Origin: Candidatus Acididesulfobacter guangdongensis
GTDB taxonomy: Bacteria; SZUA-79; Acidulodesulfobacterales; Acidulodesulfobacteraceae
Assembly: GCA_004195045.1 (NCBI GenBank)
Contig: SGBC01000001.1
Location: forward strand, 372,001-436,000
DNA length: 64,000 nt
Direction of reading: 5' to 3'
In this document: one piece after another, positions 1 to 8,713 of the stretch
Layout: the number at the start of each line of letters is the position of its first letter
Position numbering within the stretch: the stretch's first letter is position 1
Notes under the pieces: generated by a model
The model's input: the letters and a program-made list of their open reading frames with translations, nothing else
Told to the model about the DNA's origin: nothing
Database searches by the model: none
Made by a program: the position numbers and the translations under genes

Positions 1-366
1 CCTGAATATATCAGTTGCCCGCGGATAAAAATAATCCGCCATAGTAGTAAAAGTATTCGTTTTTGATGCGGAACCAGAAGCCTGTTGTTCCGGTTCCGGC
101 GAAAGAGCCGCAAATTTGTTGGGAATTACTCTTATCCACCAGCCTTTAGAATTTGGACCGGTTCCCGGAGTCCTGTATGATTGTATTTCATGAGGCGCAA
201 AACTTTCATTGCCGGAGCAGAATGGGCAATCTTCCATATATTCAGGCAGATTGCTGCGCTCCTCTTTTTCTTTAGACGATTTTTCAAACTCATGCGGTCT
301 TCTTCGCCTTTCTGTAGAAATAATAACCCACTCACGGGTTGTAGGATTTTGTCTAAGTTCCGACAT
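1..366 (-). CDS. galT: Galactose-1-phosphate uridylyltransferase, N-terminal part (runs off window)
   Basis: Codes for the first 122 residues; the gene continues beyond base 1. GalT exchanges galactose-1-phosphate with UDP-glucose in the Leloir pathway. The start MSELRQNPTTREWVIIST is the characteristic GalT N-terminus. CPFC at residues 47-50 matches the zinc-binding Cys pair, and the later WIRVIPNKF stretch matches the family's VRVxPNK motif. A short Glu/Lys/Ser-rich insert lies between the start and the CPFC pair. The ATG is the only sensible start, although no strong Shine-Dalgarno precedes it. It lies about 90 bases downstream of the phosphodiesterase-like gene on the same strand. The active-site HPH motif lies outside the window, so catalytic integrity cannot be judged. 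Confidence 0.9.
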   Translation of the reverse strand, partial: MSELRQNPTTREWVIISTERRRRPHEFEKSSKEKEERSNLPEYMEDCPFCSGNESFAPHEIQSYRTPGTGPNSKGWWIRVIPNKFAALSPEPEQQASGSASKTNTFTTMADYFYPRATDIFR

Positions 367-456
367 AACTCAGTTTTTTTAGTTATAATTGTTATAGTTG
401 ATATAATTGATATAATTTTACAGAAATATTAGAAACGATAACCGGCTTTCTAATTA

Positions 457-2202
457 TTATACAACATAATTGTTATAAAGAAAATCATATATCTGGCAGG
501 AATTATTTACGCTTGAAAAATCGAAATTTAATGATTCCGGATATACGGCAAAAGGAATATTCTGCTCCCCGCCGGCGCCGCCGTGCGCCCCAAGCTGATT
601 TTCAAAATTAACGACATATTCTTTGTTGTATGCTCCAAAAATTATTAAGTCTCCTGAATTTTTAAATCTGCAAAAATCTTTAATAGAGTCTATTATTAAT
701 TTTTCTTTATTAAACGCTTCAAGATATTCTATAATATTTCGCAATGTGTCGTTAGAAAGATTTTTAAGATAAATGTTTAATAATTTTTCATCTGCCGCCA
801 TATCGTGTTTAAAAAAAGGCTTAAAACCTTCCGAGCCTTTATATGATATAACTACGTCGTTTTTTTTATTTATGCCCATAATAAATCCGATATGTTGAAT
901 ATCGCATAGCCGTTCGATTAGACCCGGATAAAAGAATTCAATTTCTTCCGTATTCATTTTAATTTTTTTATCAGAAAAATAAATATTTGACATAGGTCCT
1001 GAGTTCATTATATATATTACATTTTTATTTTTCCAATCTACAACATTTTTGCTATTGATATTTTTTTTCGTTTCATAATTATATTTAATTTTATTAAATA
1101 ATTTATCATAGACTGTTTTACAATTATTTTTCTTCAGTAAATCGTCTATATATAAAAATAATCGTTTAAAAATTACATTATAACCCGTATCAAATTCATA
1201 TACCGTATAATTTTTTTTTATATCGGTATCAGCACCCTTATTTTCGGTTAAAAATTTATTAATAACCGTTTCAAGTTTTTCATCGTTATTTAAATGAACA
1301 AACGGCACCGACGGTGTGTGTCCATGGTCAGATATTATAAAAAAATCATACTTTCTTTCCGATTTTTCTAATTCCTTAAAAATATATTTTATTTTGCGAT
1401 CTATCGCTTTAAGAGTTCTCATTGCACTTATAGAGTAAGGTCCTCTGTGATGGGAAAGCTCGTCATATCCTGTGAAATCCATATATATAGAAGGTACGCC
1501 TCTTGAAATATCCATAATTGCGCCAAATGTTTCAATCTCTTTAAATATAACGTTGGATATCGCTCTCGCAAAAGGAAAGATGCCTTCCGGTCTGACAACT
1601 CTTTTTTTTATAACATCTAATATTTTTTCATATAATTCAAAAAAAAATTCAAATATTACATAAAAAATTGTTTTTAATAAAGTAAAAATATGAAATATAA
1701 ATATAATAAAAATATCAAAATGTCTTACTTTTTTTTTAAAAAGATATCTAACCGAAAATGTAGACAATGTAAATGTTGAACGGGAGGCACCTCCCGAAAA
1801 TAAATTAACATAACTGGAGCCGCCTTTGAGAAGTCCTTTATGGTTTTTAGAAAGCATTGCCTCAATGTGCCCTGCGCTATCCGGTTTTTTAAAGATAATT
1901 TCATTTCCGGTATCTTTCTCAATCCATCTGAATCCGGGGATATTTTCGTTATCTCCGTACAGCAATCCTGCTTGAAAAAAAGGAGTATCGCTTGGAACGC
2001 CGGTGAAATAATCGGTTAACAGATAATCTTTTTTAAGGACCATTTTTTTTAAAAAGGGCATTAAATTATACTCAAATGCTTTATCTAAAGCTTTTTTAGA
2101 AAGTCCGTCTATCTGAAAAATAACAAACCCTTTCTCGTTTATAGGTTTTGTTATTTTTATCTTTCTTATCGATTTACTAAATATCTTTAAATTAATTTTC
2201 AT
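457..2202 (-). CDS. Alkaline-phosphatase-superfamily (type I phosphodiesterase/nucleotide pyrophosphatase-like) protein with central membrane hairpin
   Basis: A 581-residue protein with the metal sites of the alkaline phosphatase superfamily in order: FQIDGLS near the N-terminus, a candidate Thr nucleophile in PSDTPFFQ, YDELSHHRGP and SDHGHTP in the middle, and AHGG near the C-terminus. A strongly hydrophobic Ile/Phe-rich stretch around residues 165-200 could form one or two membrane segments between the nucleophile and the later metal ligands, which is unusual. It should therefore be a membrane-bound phosphodiesterase or phosphatase of unknown substrate. I chose the ATG one base after the permease stop, with an AGAAG-like ribosome site; a TTG 21 bases upstream would overlap the permease. 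Tight coupling to the permease suggests a joint envelope role (inference). Confidence 0.72.
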   Translation of the reverse strand: MKINLKIFSKSIRKIKITKPINEKGFVIFQIDGLSKKALDKAFEYNLMPFLKKMVLKKDYLLTDYFTGVPSDTPFFQAGLLYGDNENIPGFRWIEKDTGNEIIFKKPDSAGHIEAMLSKNHKGLLKGGSSYVNLFSGGASRSTFTLSTFSVRYLFKKKVRHFDIFIIFIFHIFTLLKTIFYVIFEFFFELYEKILDVIKKRVVRPEGIFPFARAISNVIFKEIETFGAIMDISRGVPSIYMDFTGYDELSHHRGPYSISAMRTLKAIDRKIKYIFKELEKSERKYDFFIISDHGHTPSVPFVHLNNDEKLETVINKFLTENKGADTDIKKNYTVYEFDTGYNVIFKRLFLYIDDLLKKNNCKTVYDKLFNKIKYNYETKKNINSKNVVDWKNKNVIYIMNSGPMSNIYFSDKKIKMNTEEIEFFYPGLIERLCDIQHIGFIMGINKKNDVVISYKGSEGFKPFFKHDMAADEKLLNIYLKNLSNDTLRNIIEYLEAFNKEKLIIDSIKDFCRFKNSGDLIIFGAYNKEYVVNFENQLGAHGGAGGEQNIPFAVYPESLNFDFSSVNNSCQIYDFLYNNYVV

Positions 2203-2203
2203 A

Positions 2204-2980
2204 TTAATTTTCTTCTTTTTCAAAAAAATAATTTGCCGATAGAACCATGATTACCAAAAACAAAGCTAAAAATATTAAACTTATAGATATTGAAATTTCA
2301 GGTACGAATATACTTTTTGCCTTATTGTAAAAAAATATATATTTCAACAAATCAACGGAATATGTTATAGGGTTTATGTAGGCTAAAATTTTCAGGAATA
2401 AGGGAAACTTTTTTATTGGATATAATGCACCGCTTACGAAAAACATAGGCTGCACTATCAGGTTGATAATTGAATTAAATCCTTCAAACGACGTCATTCT
2501 TGATGCTATTAAAATCCCAAAAGCAGTAATGGATGATGAAATTAAAAAAAGAGCAACAAGAGTTAACAAAAACGCACTAATAGATAAATTGATGCCGAAA
2601 AATGGAGCAAACACTAAAATAATCAAACCTTGAGACGTGCTTATTATGCTGCCTGAAGTAATTTTTGCATAGACAAATGTTTTTCTTGAAACCGGAGAAA
2701 CAAGAATTTCCTTTAAAACTCCAAATTGACGGTCCCATATAATTGAAATTGCGGAAAAAATAGACCTGAAAAGAACGGTCATCACAAGAATTCCCGGAAA
2801 TATAAAATCAATATAGGAACCGTGTTTTAGTTTAACTAAGGTTGAAATGCCGTAGCCGACAAATAGCAGCCATATTACCGGTCTAGAAAGATCCGTTATA
2901 AGCCTTGATTTCTGTCTTGTAAACTTTAGCAGTTCGCGCTTATTTATGGCATAAAACGCTTTTAATTCGCTTTTTAGCAT
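2204..2980 (-). CDS. ABC-2 type transporter permease, no adjacent ATPase
   Basis: A 258-residue integral membrane protein of the ABC-2 (DrrB/NodJ-like) family. The N-terminus has the usual amphipathic cytoplasmic segment (KRELLKFTRQKSRL) before the first membrane helix. About six hydrophobic segments follow, ending in a charged tail (FFEKEEN). Proteins of this family export lipids, polysaccharides or drugs as dimers powered by a separate ATPase. The ATPase gene normally sits immediately upstream; here that place holds 239 bases of AT-rich non-coding DNA and then a methyltransferase. The gene is followed one base later by the phosphatase-superfamily gene. The substrate cannot be told from sequence. 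Confidence 0.82.
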   Translation of the reverse strand: MLKSELKAFYAINKRELLKFTRQKSRLITDLSRPVIWLLFVGYGISTLVKLKHGSYIDFIFPGILVMTVLFRSIFSAISIIWDRQFGVLKEILVSPVSRKTFVYAKITSGSIISTSQGLIILVFAPFFGINLSISAFLLTLVALFLISSSITAFGILIASRMTSFEGFNSIINLIVQPMFFVSGALYPIKKFPLFLKILAYINPITYSVDLLKYIFFYNKAKSIFVPEISISISLIFLALFLVIMVLSANYFFEKEEN

Positions 2981-2981
2981 A

Positions 2982-3071
2982 CTTAGATTTTATTTTTAAA
3001 GTCATTATACTTAGCAACACTAAAACTGGAAATAACGCCTTTCTTTTCTTCTTAGATTTTATTTTTAAAGT
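2982..3071. repeat. Perfect 21-bp direct repeat upstream of the ABC permease
   Basis: A 21-base sequence (CTTAGATTTT followed by ATTTTTAAAGT) occurs at 2982-3002 and again at 3051-3071, 69 bases apart. Partial similarity continues for about 14 more bases (CATTATACTTAGCA against TAATTATAATTAGCA). The first copy abuts the permease start codon. On the gene strand each copy follows a TATAAT-like or TATAATT-like hexamer. It could be a duplicated promoter or leader, a binding site, or a scar of recombination. Nothing else is recognisable in the rest of this spacer. Confidence 0.6.
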
Positions 3072-3219
3072 TAATTATAATTAGCAGTTTATTTATTTTA
3101 TCTATATAATATTATAATATAAAATCCCTATGCATAATATATCAATAATCTAATTTCAATTTGCTAAAAAATGAACATTGTATGTTTAAGTATAGTTATT
3201 TATATTTGACATATTTGAA

Positions 3220-4077
3220 TTACTTCGTTGCTGTTATTAAAAATTCAGTTCTGGATATAAAAATACTCTCTGAAGAATTTAAATAAGCCAAACAATTATT
3301 AAGTCCTCTATGAAAATCTGAAGGGCTTATAAATTTATGTTCAAATAATTTATCTTTTACAAGTTCAAGCTCTGCGCTTAATGCTAAAAAAGCATCCTTT
3401 GTCTGTTTAAAATAATCGCGGCAATCTTTTTTTAAAACAAAAAATGTTGAAGTAAAGGGTTTTATTTCAACATTTTTAAATCCTGTTTGAAATAAAAAGT
3501 AAGGTAATTTTTTTGACACATTCCTGTCGCCGCCGCATTGTTTTTGAAATTTTTCATAACTTTCAAAAACATTTTTAGTTTCCGGCGGCAATTCCGGATA
3601 AAAAACATTCATGTCGTCTTCAACGTCTATAATAACTATTTTAGAATCAGTTTTCATTATTTTTTTTAATTCTGACAAAAACAGTTCTACGCGGCTTACA
3701 TGCTGCAATACATATCTGGCAAATAAAATATCTGAAATAGAATTTTTTAAGGGCAGGGCGAATACATCGGCGCATATCGGATTAAAATTATTTTCTTCGA
3801 ATAATCTTTTAGCTATCGTTAAGCCCTTATTGTCCACATCTATACCGATATATTTACGGTATTTCCTTTGTAAGTTTAAAATTAGCGGTATTATTCCGAG
3901 ACCTGTCCCCACATCTACCGCAGTGCCGTCATTACAATTTTCCGGATATGGGATGCTATTAAGTTCATGCAGCAAAAAATTAGCTGTATAGCAGGATTGA
4001 AGCGCTAAAAAACGTAAATTTTCAGGAATGTCTTTTTTATTGTATATTGCTCTGAACTTTTCTATTATTGATAACAA
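3220..4077 (-). CDS. Class I SAM-dependent methyltransferase, substrate unknown
   Basis: A 285-residue protein. The Rossmann methyltransferase motif I is clear (VDVGTGLGIIPL, about residue 54). An acidic motif II follows (YIGIDVDNKGL), then a UbiE-like segment (DILFARYVLQHVSRVE) and a post-motif III strand (IVIIDVED). It resembles the Methyltransf_11/25 small-molecule groups more than rRNA enzymes. The C-terminal 100 residues are not recognised. The start shown is TTG without a good ribosome site, and no ATG lies nearby, so the N-terminus is uncertain. It lies between purA and the ABC permease on the same strand; the neighbours do not reveal the substrate. Confidence 0.75.
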   Translation of the reverse strand: MLSIIEKFRAIYNKKDIPENLRFLALQSCYTANFLLHELNSIPYPENCNDGTAVDVGTGLGIIPLILNLQRKYRKYIGIDVDNKGLTIAKRLFEENNFNPICADVFALPLKNSISDILFARYVLQHVSRVELFLSELKKIMKTDSKIVIIDVEDDMNVFYPELPPETKNVFESYEKFQKQCGGDRNVSKKLPYFLFQTGFKNVEIKPFTSTFFVLKKDCRDYFKQTKDAFLALSAELELVKDKLFEHKFISPSDFHRGLNNCLAYLNSSESIFISRTEFLITATK

Positions 4078-4194
4078 TTTATTTTTTTAACAATATATTT
4101 ATACAAACATAATAAAAGTAAAATGTTTAACTTTTGGCAATGAGAAACGGAAGACTAATAATAGATAAAAAATAAGAAAATGAATAGAATCTGA

Positions 4195-5487
4195 TTAAAA
4201 TATTTCTTTAAGTGTGACAGTCTGCATTCTGTCTTTTCCTATTGAAAAAATGTTTATAGGTATCTCAGTTATCTGTTCAAGTCTTACGAGGTACTTTTGC
4301 GCATTCACCGGCAAATCCTTAAATTGTTTTATAGTGCCGATTTCTTCGTTCCAACCTTCAGCTTCTTCGTAAACAGGAGTTATATCTTTAAAATCATCTG
4401 ATAAATAAGGGAGATGATTTATAATTGAACCCTTAAAAAGATAGCCTGTGCAGATATTGATTTTTTTTAAACCGGACAGCACGTCAAGCTTAGTGACAAC
4501 CATACCTGTAATGCCGTTGAGATATTTTGCGGTTTTTATCATATTAGCGTCGAACCATCCGCATCTTCTTGGTCTTCCCGTAACAGAACCGTATTCTTCA
4601 CCTTTATCTCTTATGGCGTCTCCAAGTCCTTCTTTAAGTTCTGTCGGAAAATATCCTTCGCCGACTCTTGTAGTATAAGCTTTGGTTATACCGATAACTT
4701 CATCTATTTTTGTAGGACCTATTCCTACACCCGCTAATGAACCGCCTGCAACAGTATTTGAAGAAGTAACGTAAGGATATGTACCGTGGTCTACATCTAA
4801 AAAAGTTCCCTGCGCCCCTTCAAGCATTATGTTTTTCCCTGCATCTATGCTTTTATTAATAAATTCTGAAGAATCTATCAGATAATCCTTAAGTTTATTT
4901 CCATACTCAAAGTATTCATTTATAAGCTCATCCGGATTAAATATATTTTCGCATAATACATTTTCAAACAGATAATTTTTTTCCTTAAGACTGAGGATGA
5001 TTTTTTCATATAACACATCTTTTTTAGTAAGGTCTATAGCCCTGATTCCGATTCTTGCCACTTTATCTTCATAAGCAGGACCTATTCCTCTTCCGGTAGT
5101 GCCTATCATTCCCGCACCCCTTAATCTTTCACGGGCTATATCTAACCTTTTATGGTACGGCATAATAATATGACATTTATGCGAAATATAAAATCTTCCT
5201 TTAATCTTTATATTAATTTTTTGCAGCGCTTCCAATTCTTCAAATAGAACGATAGGGTCTATTACTACGCCGTTACCAAGAATGCAAATCTTATCTTCGT
5301 TAAGTATACCGGAAGGGACAAGCCTGAAAACTAAGCTGATATCGCCCGTAACTACGGTGTGTCCGGCATTATTGCCGCCTTGATACCTTGCAATTATATC
5401 CGCATTTTTAGACAAAAGGTCTACGATTTTGCCTTTACCTTCGTCGCCCCATTGAAGACCTACAACTATAATATTTTTTTTTCTCAT
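4195..5487 (-). CDS. purA: Adenylosuccinate synthetase
   Basis: Full-length at 430 residues. It makes adenylosuccinate from IMP, aspartate and GTP, the first committed step to AMP, in the cytoplasm. The GTP-binding and catalytic segment LQWGDEGKGKIVDLL sits at the N-terminus, followed by GNNAGHTVV. GTTGRGIGPAYEDK, EGAQGTFLDVDHGTYPYVTSSN and VTGRPRRCGWFD-type family blocks are all intact. The gene starts about 100 bases after hisZ, a gene order (hisZ-purA) known from other proteobacteria. An AT-rich leader precedes it and its ribosome site is weak. Nothing suggests a defect. Confidence 0.97.
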   Translation of the reverse strand: MRKKNIIVVGLQWGDEGKGKIVDLLSKNADIIARYQGGNNAGHTVVTGDISLVFRLVPSGILNEDKICILGNGVVIDPIVLFEELEALQKINIKIKGRFYISHKCHIIMPYHKRLDIARERLRGAGMIGTTGRGIGPAYEDKVARIGIRAIDLTKKDVLYEKIILSLKEKNYLFENVLCENIFNPDELINEYFEYGNKLKDYLIDSSEFINKSIDAGKNIMLEGAQGTFLDVDHGTYPYVTSSNTVAGGSLAGVGIGPTKIDEVIGITKAYTTRVGEGYFPTELKEGLGDAIRDKGEEYGSVTGRPRRCGWFDANMIKTAKYLNGITGMVVTKLDVLSGLKKINICTGYLFKGSIINHLPYLSDDFKDITPVYEEAEGWNEEIGTIKQFKDLPVNAQKYLVRLEQITEIPINIFSIGKDRMQTVTLKEIF

Positions 5488-5587
5488 AATTTTATTATTT
5501 AAGATTATATAATAATTTAATTTTAAATCTTTAATTTACCTATTTATTACCTATTTGCCCAGCTTATACTGTGCTGCCGCGCTTATG

Positions 5588-6904
5588 CTACAACGTTTCC
5601 GAAGCATGTTCGTTATGTATGTTTATTATATACTTTTTAAATTCTTCAAGAGAATAAAAATTGATTTTACTTAAATCTTTTATGTTTTGATAGGAAATAA
5701 TATTTTTTTCTTTTTCGGCATTATTTTTATCATTATATATATAGACTAAGTTATCAATGTTATTCTTCTTCATGTATTCAATGTGTTCAATGTAGCCGTA
5801 CTCCATATAATTAATTTCCGATTTATATCCCGCTTCTTTCAAGAAATTGTTCAACTCGACGGAAATTACATAATCAGCTGTTTTGTTTGCTACCACAAAC
5901 TCATTATGCTTTACGTTTGTTCTGTTTATACCAAGCAATTCTGAAATTATATCTAAATTTATGGCAAATCCTGCACCGGCATAACTTTGACCAAAAGATT
6001 TCGAAAGATTATTATACCTTCCTCCGCCTAACAGTTCATAGCCGATACCTGACGCATAACATTCGAAAATTGTTCCGGTATAATAATGCAACCGGCGAAC
6101 CTCGCCGAGATCAACCGTAATATAATCGTTTAATCTGTATGTTTTAATGTACGATATTATTCTTTCTATATTTTCAATCGCTTTTTTTGACCTGTCATTA
6201 TCCGCCATCTTCCAAGCCTTTTTTATAATATCTTCCTCGCCGAACATGAAAGGCAGCTCTTTAATAATATCCTTTTTTTTATCGCTTAAATTTACATTTT
6301 CAAGTATACCTGTCAAGGATGAAACGTCTTTTCTTACAACGCAATATTCTATTTTTTTACTTATGTCTTCATCTAAATCAGAAATTATGCCCTTAAAAAA
6401 TTCAACATTGCCTATGTCAACATTAAAATCTTTAATCTTTAATTTTTTTAACGATTCTATTGCCATAACTATAAGTTCCGCATCGCTTTCCGGCGAATCA
6501 GGTCCTATCAGTTCAACGCCTGCCTGCCATATTTCTCTGTGTTTGCCGCTTACTATGTCTATATTTCTCAACACAGGTCCGCAATAAGAAAATTTAAAAG
6601 GCAAAACATTAGAATTGATAACGGCGGAACTTAATCTCCCGATTTGTAACGTAAAATCGCTTCTGAAAGATAAAAGTTCTCCAGATCCTACATCAACAAC
6701 TTTAAATAAATTATTGACATCGGAACTTATCCTCAAAGTGTCAACAAGTTCAACACTCGGGGTTATAACCCTTTTATATCCCCATTTAGAAAATTCGTTA
6801 AGCAGTACCCTGGACGATTCTGTGATTACCGCCGCTTCATACGGCAAAAAATCCTTAGTGCCGGCAGGCGGCTGCGTTCCTAATTTTATATTATTTTTAT
6901 TCAC
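5588..6904 (-). CDS. hisZ: ATP phosphoribosyltransferase regulatory subunit (HisZ; HisRS paralogue)
   Basis: A 438-residue class II aminoacyl-tRNA-synthetase-like protein. GTKDFLPYEA at the N-terminus, the motif-2-like GKHREIWQAGVELIG and a degraded HisRS signature (RLHYYTGTIFE in place of RGLDYYTG) favour HisZ over an active HisRS. HisZ activates short-form HisG, the first enzyme of histidine synthesis, so the genome should carry a short hisG elsewhere. The C-terminal 100 residues are longer than in many HisZ proteins and poorly conserved. The start is GTG, 14 bases after the serA stop, indicating cotranscription with serA. A true but divergent hisS remains possible; the altered signature argues against it. 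Confidence 0.8.
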   Translation of the reverse strand: MNKNNIKLGTQPPAGTKDFLPYEAAVITESSRVLLNEFSKWGYKRVITPSVELVDTLRISSDVNNLFKVVDVGSGELLSFRSDFTLQIGRLSSAVINSNVLPFKFSYCGPVLRNIDIVSGKHREIWQAGVELIGPDSPESDAELIVMAIESLKKLKIKDFNVDIGNVEFFKGIISDLDEDISKKIEYCVVRKDVSSLTGILENVNLSDKKKDIIKELPFMFGEEDIIKKAWKMADNDRSKKAIENIERIISYIKTYRLNDYITVDLGEVRRLHYYTGTIFECYASGIGYELLGGGRYNNLSKSFGQSYAGAGFAINLDIISELLGINRTNVKHNEFVVANKTADYVISVELNNFLKEAGYKSEINYMEYGYIEHIEYMKKNNIDNLVYIYNDKNNAEKEKNIISYQNIKDLSKINFYSLEEFKKYIINIHNEHASETL

Positions 6905-6918
6905 TCTGATTATATTAA

Positions 6919-8496
6919 TTATAATTCAAGGTATTGCGCACGTAAAATGTTAGGTTCTGCTAATAATTCATTTATAACGGTGCTATCGGCTTTTGAATCA
7001 AGCTGCAATATAGAAATAGCCTGCTCTTTATCTCTGCCTAAGTGCATCCTTGCTATATTTATATTATTTTTCCCTAAAACTTTGCCTATGGAAGCGATAA
7101 CCCCTGATTTATCAAGATTAAATATTGCCAAAATATGACCTTCGGGAATAGCTTCTATTGCATAATTATTAATTTTAACAATCCACGGATTCTTTTTGCC
7201 GAATATTGCGCCTGTTATAACAAAAGTTTCTGCGTCTGTTGATACCGAAACGGTAATTGTGCTGGTATAGTCAAGATTAGAATCTGATTTTGCCTCCACT
7301 ACCGTTATTCCGCGTTTTTTTGCCGTTTCATTTGCATTTATATAATTAACGTCTTCTCCTAAAAGCGGATATAGCAGACCCTTTATAATATTTGGAGTAA
7401 TGGCAGAAACGTTATGGTTGGCAACGATACCGTTGTAATCTATCTTAACTGATTTAATAGCGCCGGTAACTAAATTTCCTGTAAGTTTGCCTAATTTTTC
7501 TCCCAATGTTAAATAAGGTCCTACTATTTCCAATTCCTCTTTTGTAACCGAAGGAACATTTACGGCATTTTTTATAGTACCGTTAAGCAAGTAATCGACT
7601 ATCTGATTGCAAACAGCCACTGCGACGTTTACCTGTGCTTCGACCGTGGATGCGCCAAGATGCGGAGTTACAATTAAATTGTCCAATGTAAGCAGAGGGT
7701 TGTCAACCGGAGGTTCAACCTCAAAAACATCTAATGCGCAGGACGCTACTTTTTTAGATTTTAATGCTTCATAAAGGTCAACTTCATTTATTATACCGCC
7801 TCTTGCAATATTGAGAAGCCTCACGCCGTCTTTCATTTTTGCAATAGTTTCTTTGTTTATCATACCTTTTGTTTCTTTGGAAAGCGGGGTATGCACGCTT
7901 ATATAATCCGATTTTTCATAAATTTCATCTAAACCGACATAGTTAATTTCAAGTTCCTGAGCTTTTTCTTTGGAAAGAAACGGGTCATATCCTATAACAT
8001 TCATACCAAAGCATTTTGCTCTTTTATTTAATGTCTGTCCTATATTTCCTAAACCTATTATACCTAATGTCTTGCCATATACCTCAACGCCCTGAAATTT
8101 GCTTTTCTCCCATTTGCCTTCTTTAATAGATAAAAAAGACTGAGGAATATATCTTGACATTGCAAGAAGCATACCGAAAGTAAGCTCAGCCGTAGTAACA
8201 GTATTACCGCCCGGCGTATTCATTACAACAATTCCTGCGGCGGTTGCTGCAGCTTTATCGACATTGTCTAATCCGCTGCCTGCTCTGCCGATAACTTTAA
8301 GATTTTTAGCGGCTTCAATTATATCTTTGGTAAGTTTTGTTGCGCTCCTGATAACTATGCCGTGATATTCATGTATTATTGATTTAAGCTCTTCGGGCTT
8401 TAATCCTACTTTGACATCAACCTGAATTTTACCGGTTTTGGATAATATATCGATACCTTCTTTAGAAAGTTTATCACTCACAAGAACTTTTAGCAT
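6919..8496 (-). CDS. serA: D-3-phosphoglycerate dehydrogenase
   Basis: A 525-residue long-form SerA that oxidises 3-phosphoglycerate to 3-phosphohydroxypyruvate with NAD, the first step of serine synthesis. Domains in order: substrate-binding domain interrupted by the NAD-binding Rossmann fold (GIIGLGNIGQ, about residue 145), the catalytic Arg-Glu-His set (NIARGGIINE, DVFEVEPP, TPHLGASTVEAQ), an intervening ASB-type domain, and a C-terminal ACT domain (IFNLDKSGVIASIGKVL). The ACT domain suggests allosteric control by serine. A strong GGAGGAG ribosome site precedes the ATG. It heads a serA-hisZ-purA minus-strand run and lies downstream of the aminotransferase gene, past a terminator hairpin. 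Confidence 0.97.
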   Translation of the reverse strand: MLKVLVSDKLSKEGIDILSKTGKIQVDVKVGLKPEELKSIIHEYHGIVIRSATKLTKDIIEAAKNLKVIGRAGSGLDNVDKAAATAAGIVVMNTPGGNTVTTAELTFGMLLAMSRYIPQSFLSIKEGKWEKSKFQGVEVYGKTLGIIGLGNIGQTLNKRAKCFGMNVIGYDPFLSKEKAQELEINYVGLDEIYEKSDYISVHTPLSKETKGMINKETIAKMKDGVRLLNIARGGIINEVDLYEALKSKKVASCALDVFEVEPPVDNPLLTLDNLIVTPHLGASTVEAQVNVAVAVCNQIVDYLLNGTIKNAVNVPSVTKEELEIVGPYLTLGEKLGKLTGNLVTGAIKSVKIDYNGIVANHNVSAITPNIIKGLLYPLLGEDVNYINANETAKKRGITVVEAKSDSNLDYTSTITVSVSTDAETFVITGAIFGKKNPWIVKINNYAIEAIPEGHILAIFNLDKSGVIASIGKVLGKNNINIARMHLGRDKEQAISILQLDSKADSTVINELLAEPNILRAQYLEL

Positions 8497-8629
8497 ATTA
8501 ATGTCTCCTCCGAATTTATTTATTACGATGACAATAAAACTGCACTAAATGAGAAATGAATATGAAAATCTATTTATTTTATTATTTTTAGCGCTTTCAT
8601 CAAACGCCCGCAGATAAAAAACAACATAA

Positions 8630-8652
8630 CGCAGGAACACTGTATTCCTGCG
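8630..8652 (-). terminator. Rho-independent terminator after the class V aminotransferase
   Basis: A perfect 8-bp stem, CGCAGGAA paired with TTCCTGCG around a 7-base loop. On the minus strand it is followed by a T-rich stretch (TTATGTTGTTTTTTAT). It lies about 60 bases downstream of the aminotransferase stop, so that gene probably forms its own transcript and serA has a separate start. Confidence 0.7.
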
Positions 8653-8713
8653 CTTATATCGGTTTTATACTGCATTTATTTAATAAAATAAATTAAACAA
8701 ATATTATTGATAA

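Noticed and set aside
3003-3219. Possible remnant of an ABC ATPase gene upstream of the permease
   Set aside because: No Walker or signature motif in any frame of this spacer; only A/T-rich sequence and the direct repeat.
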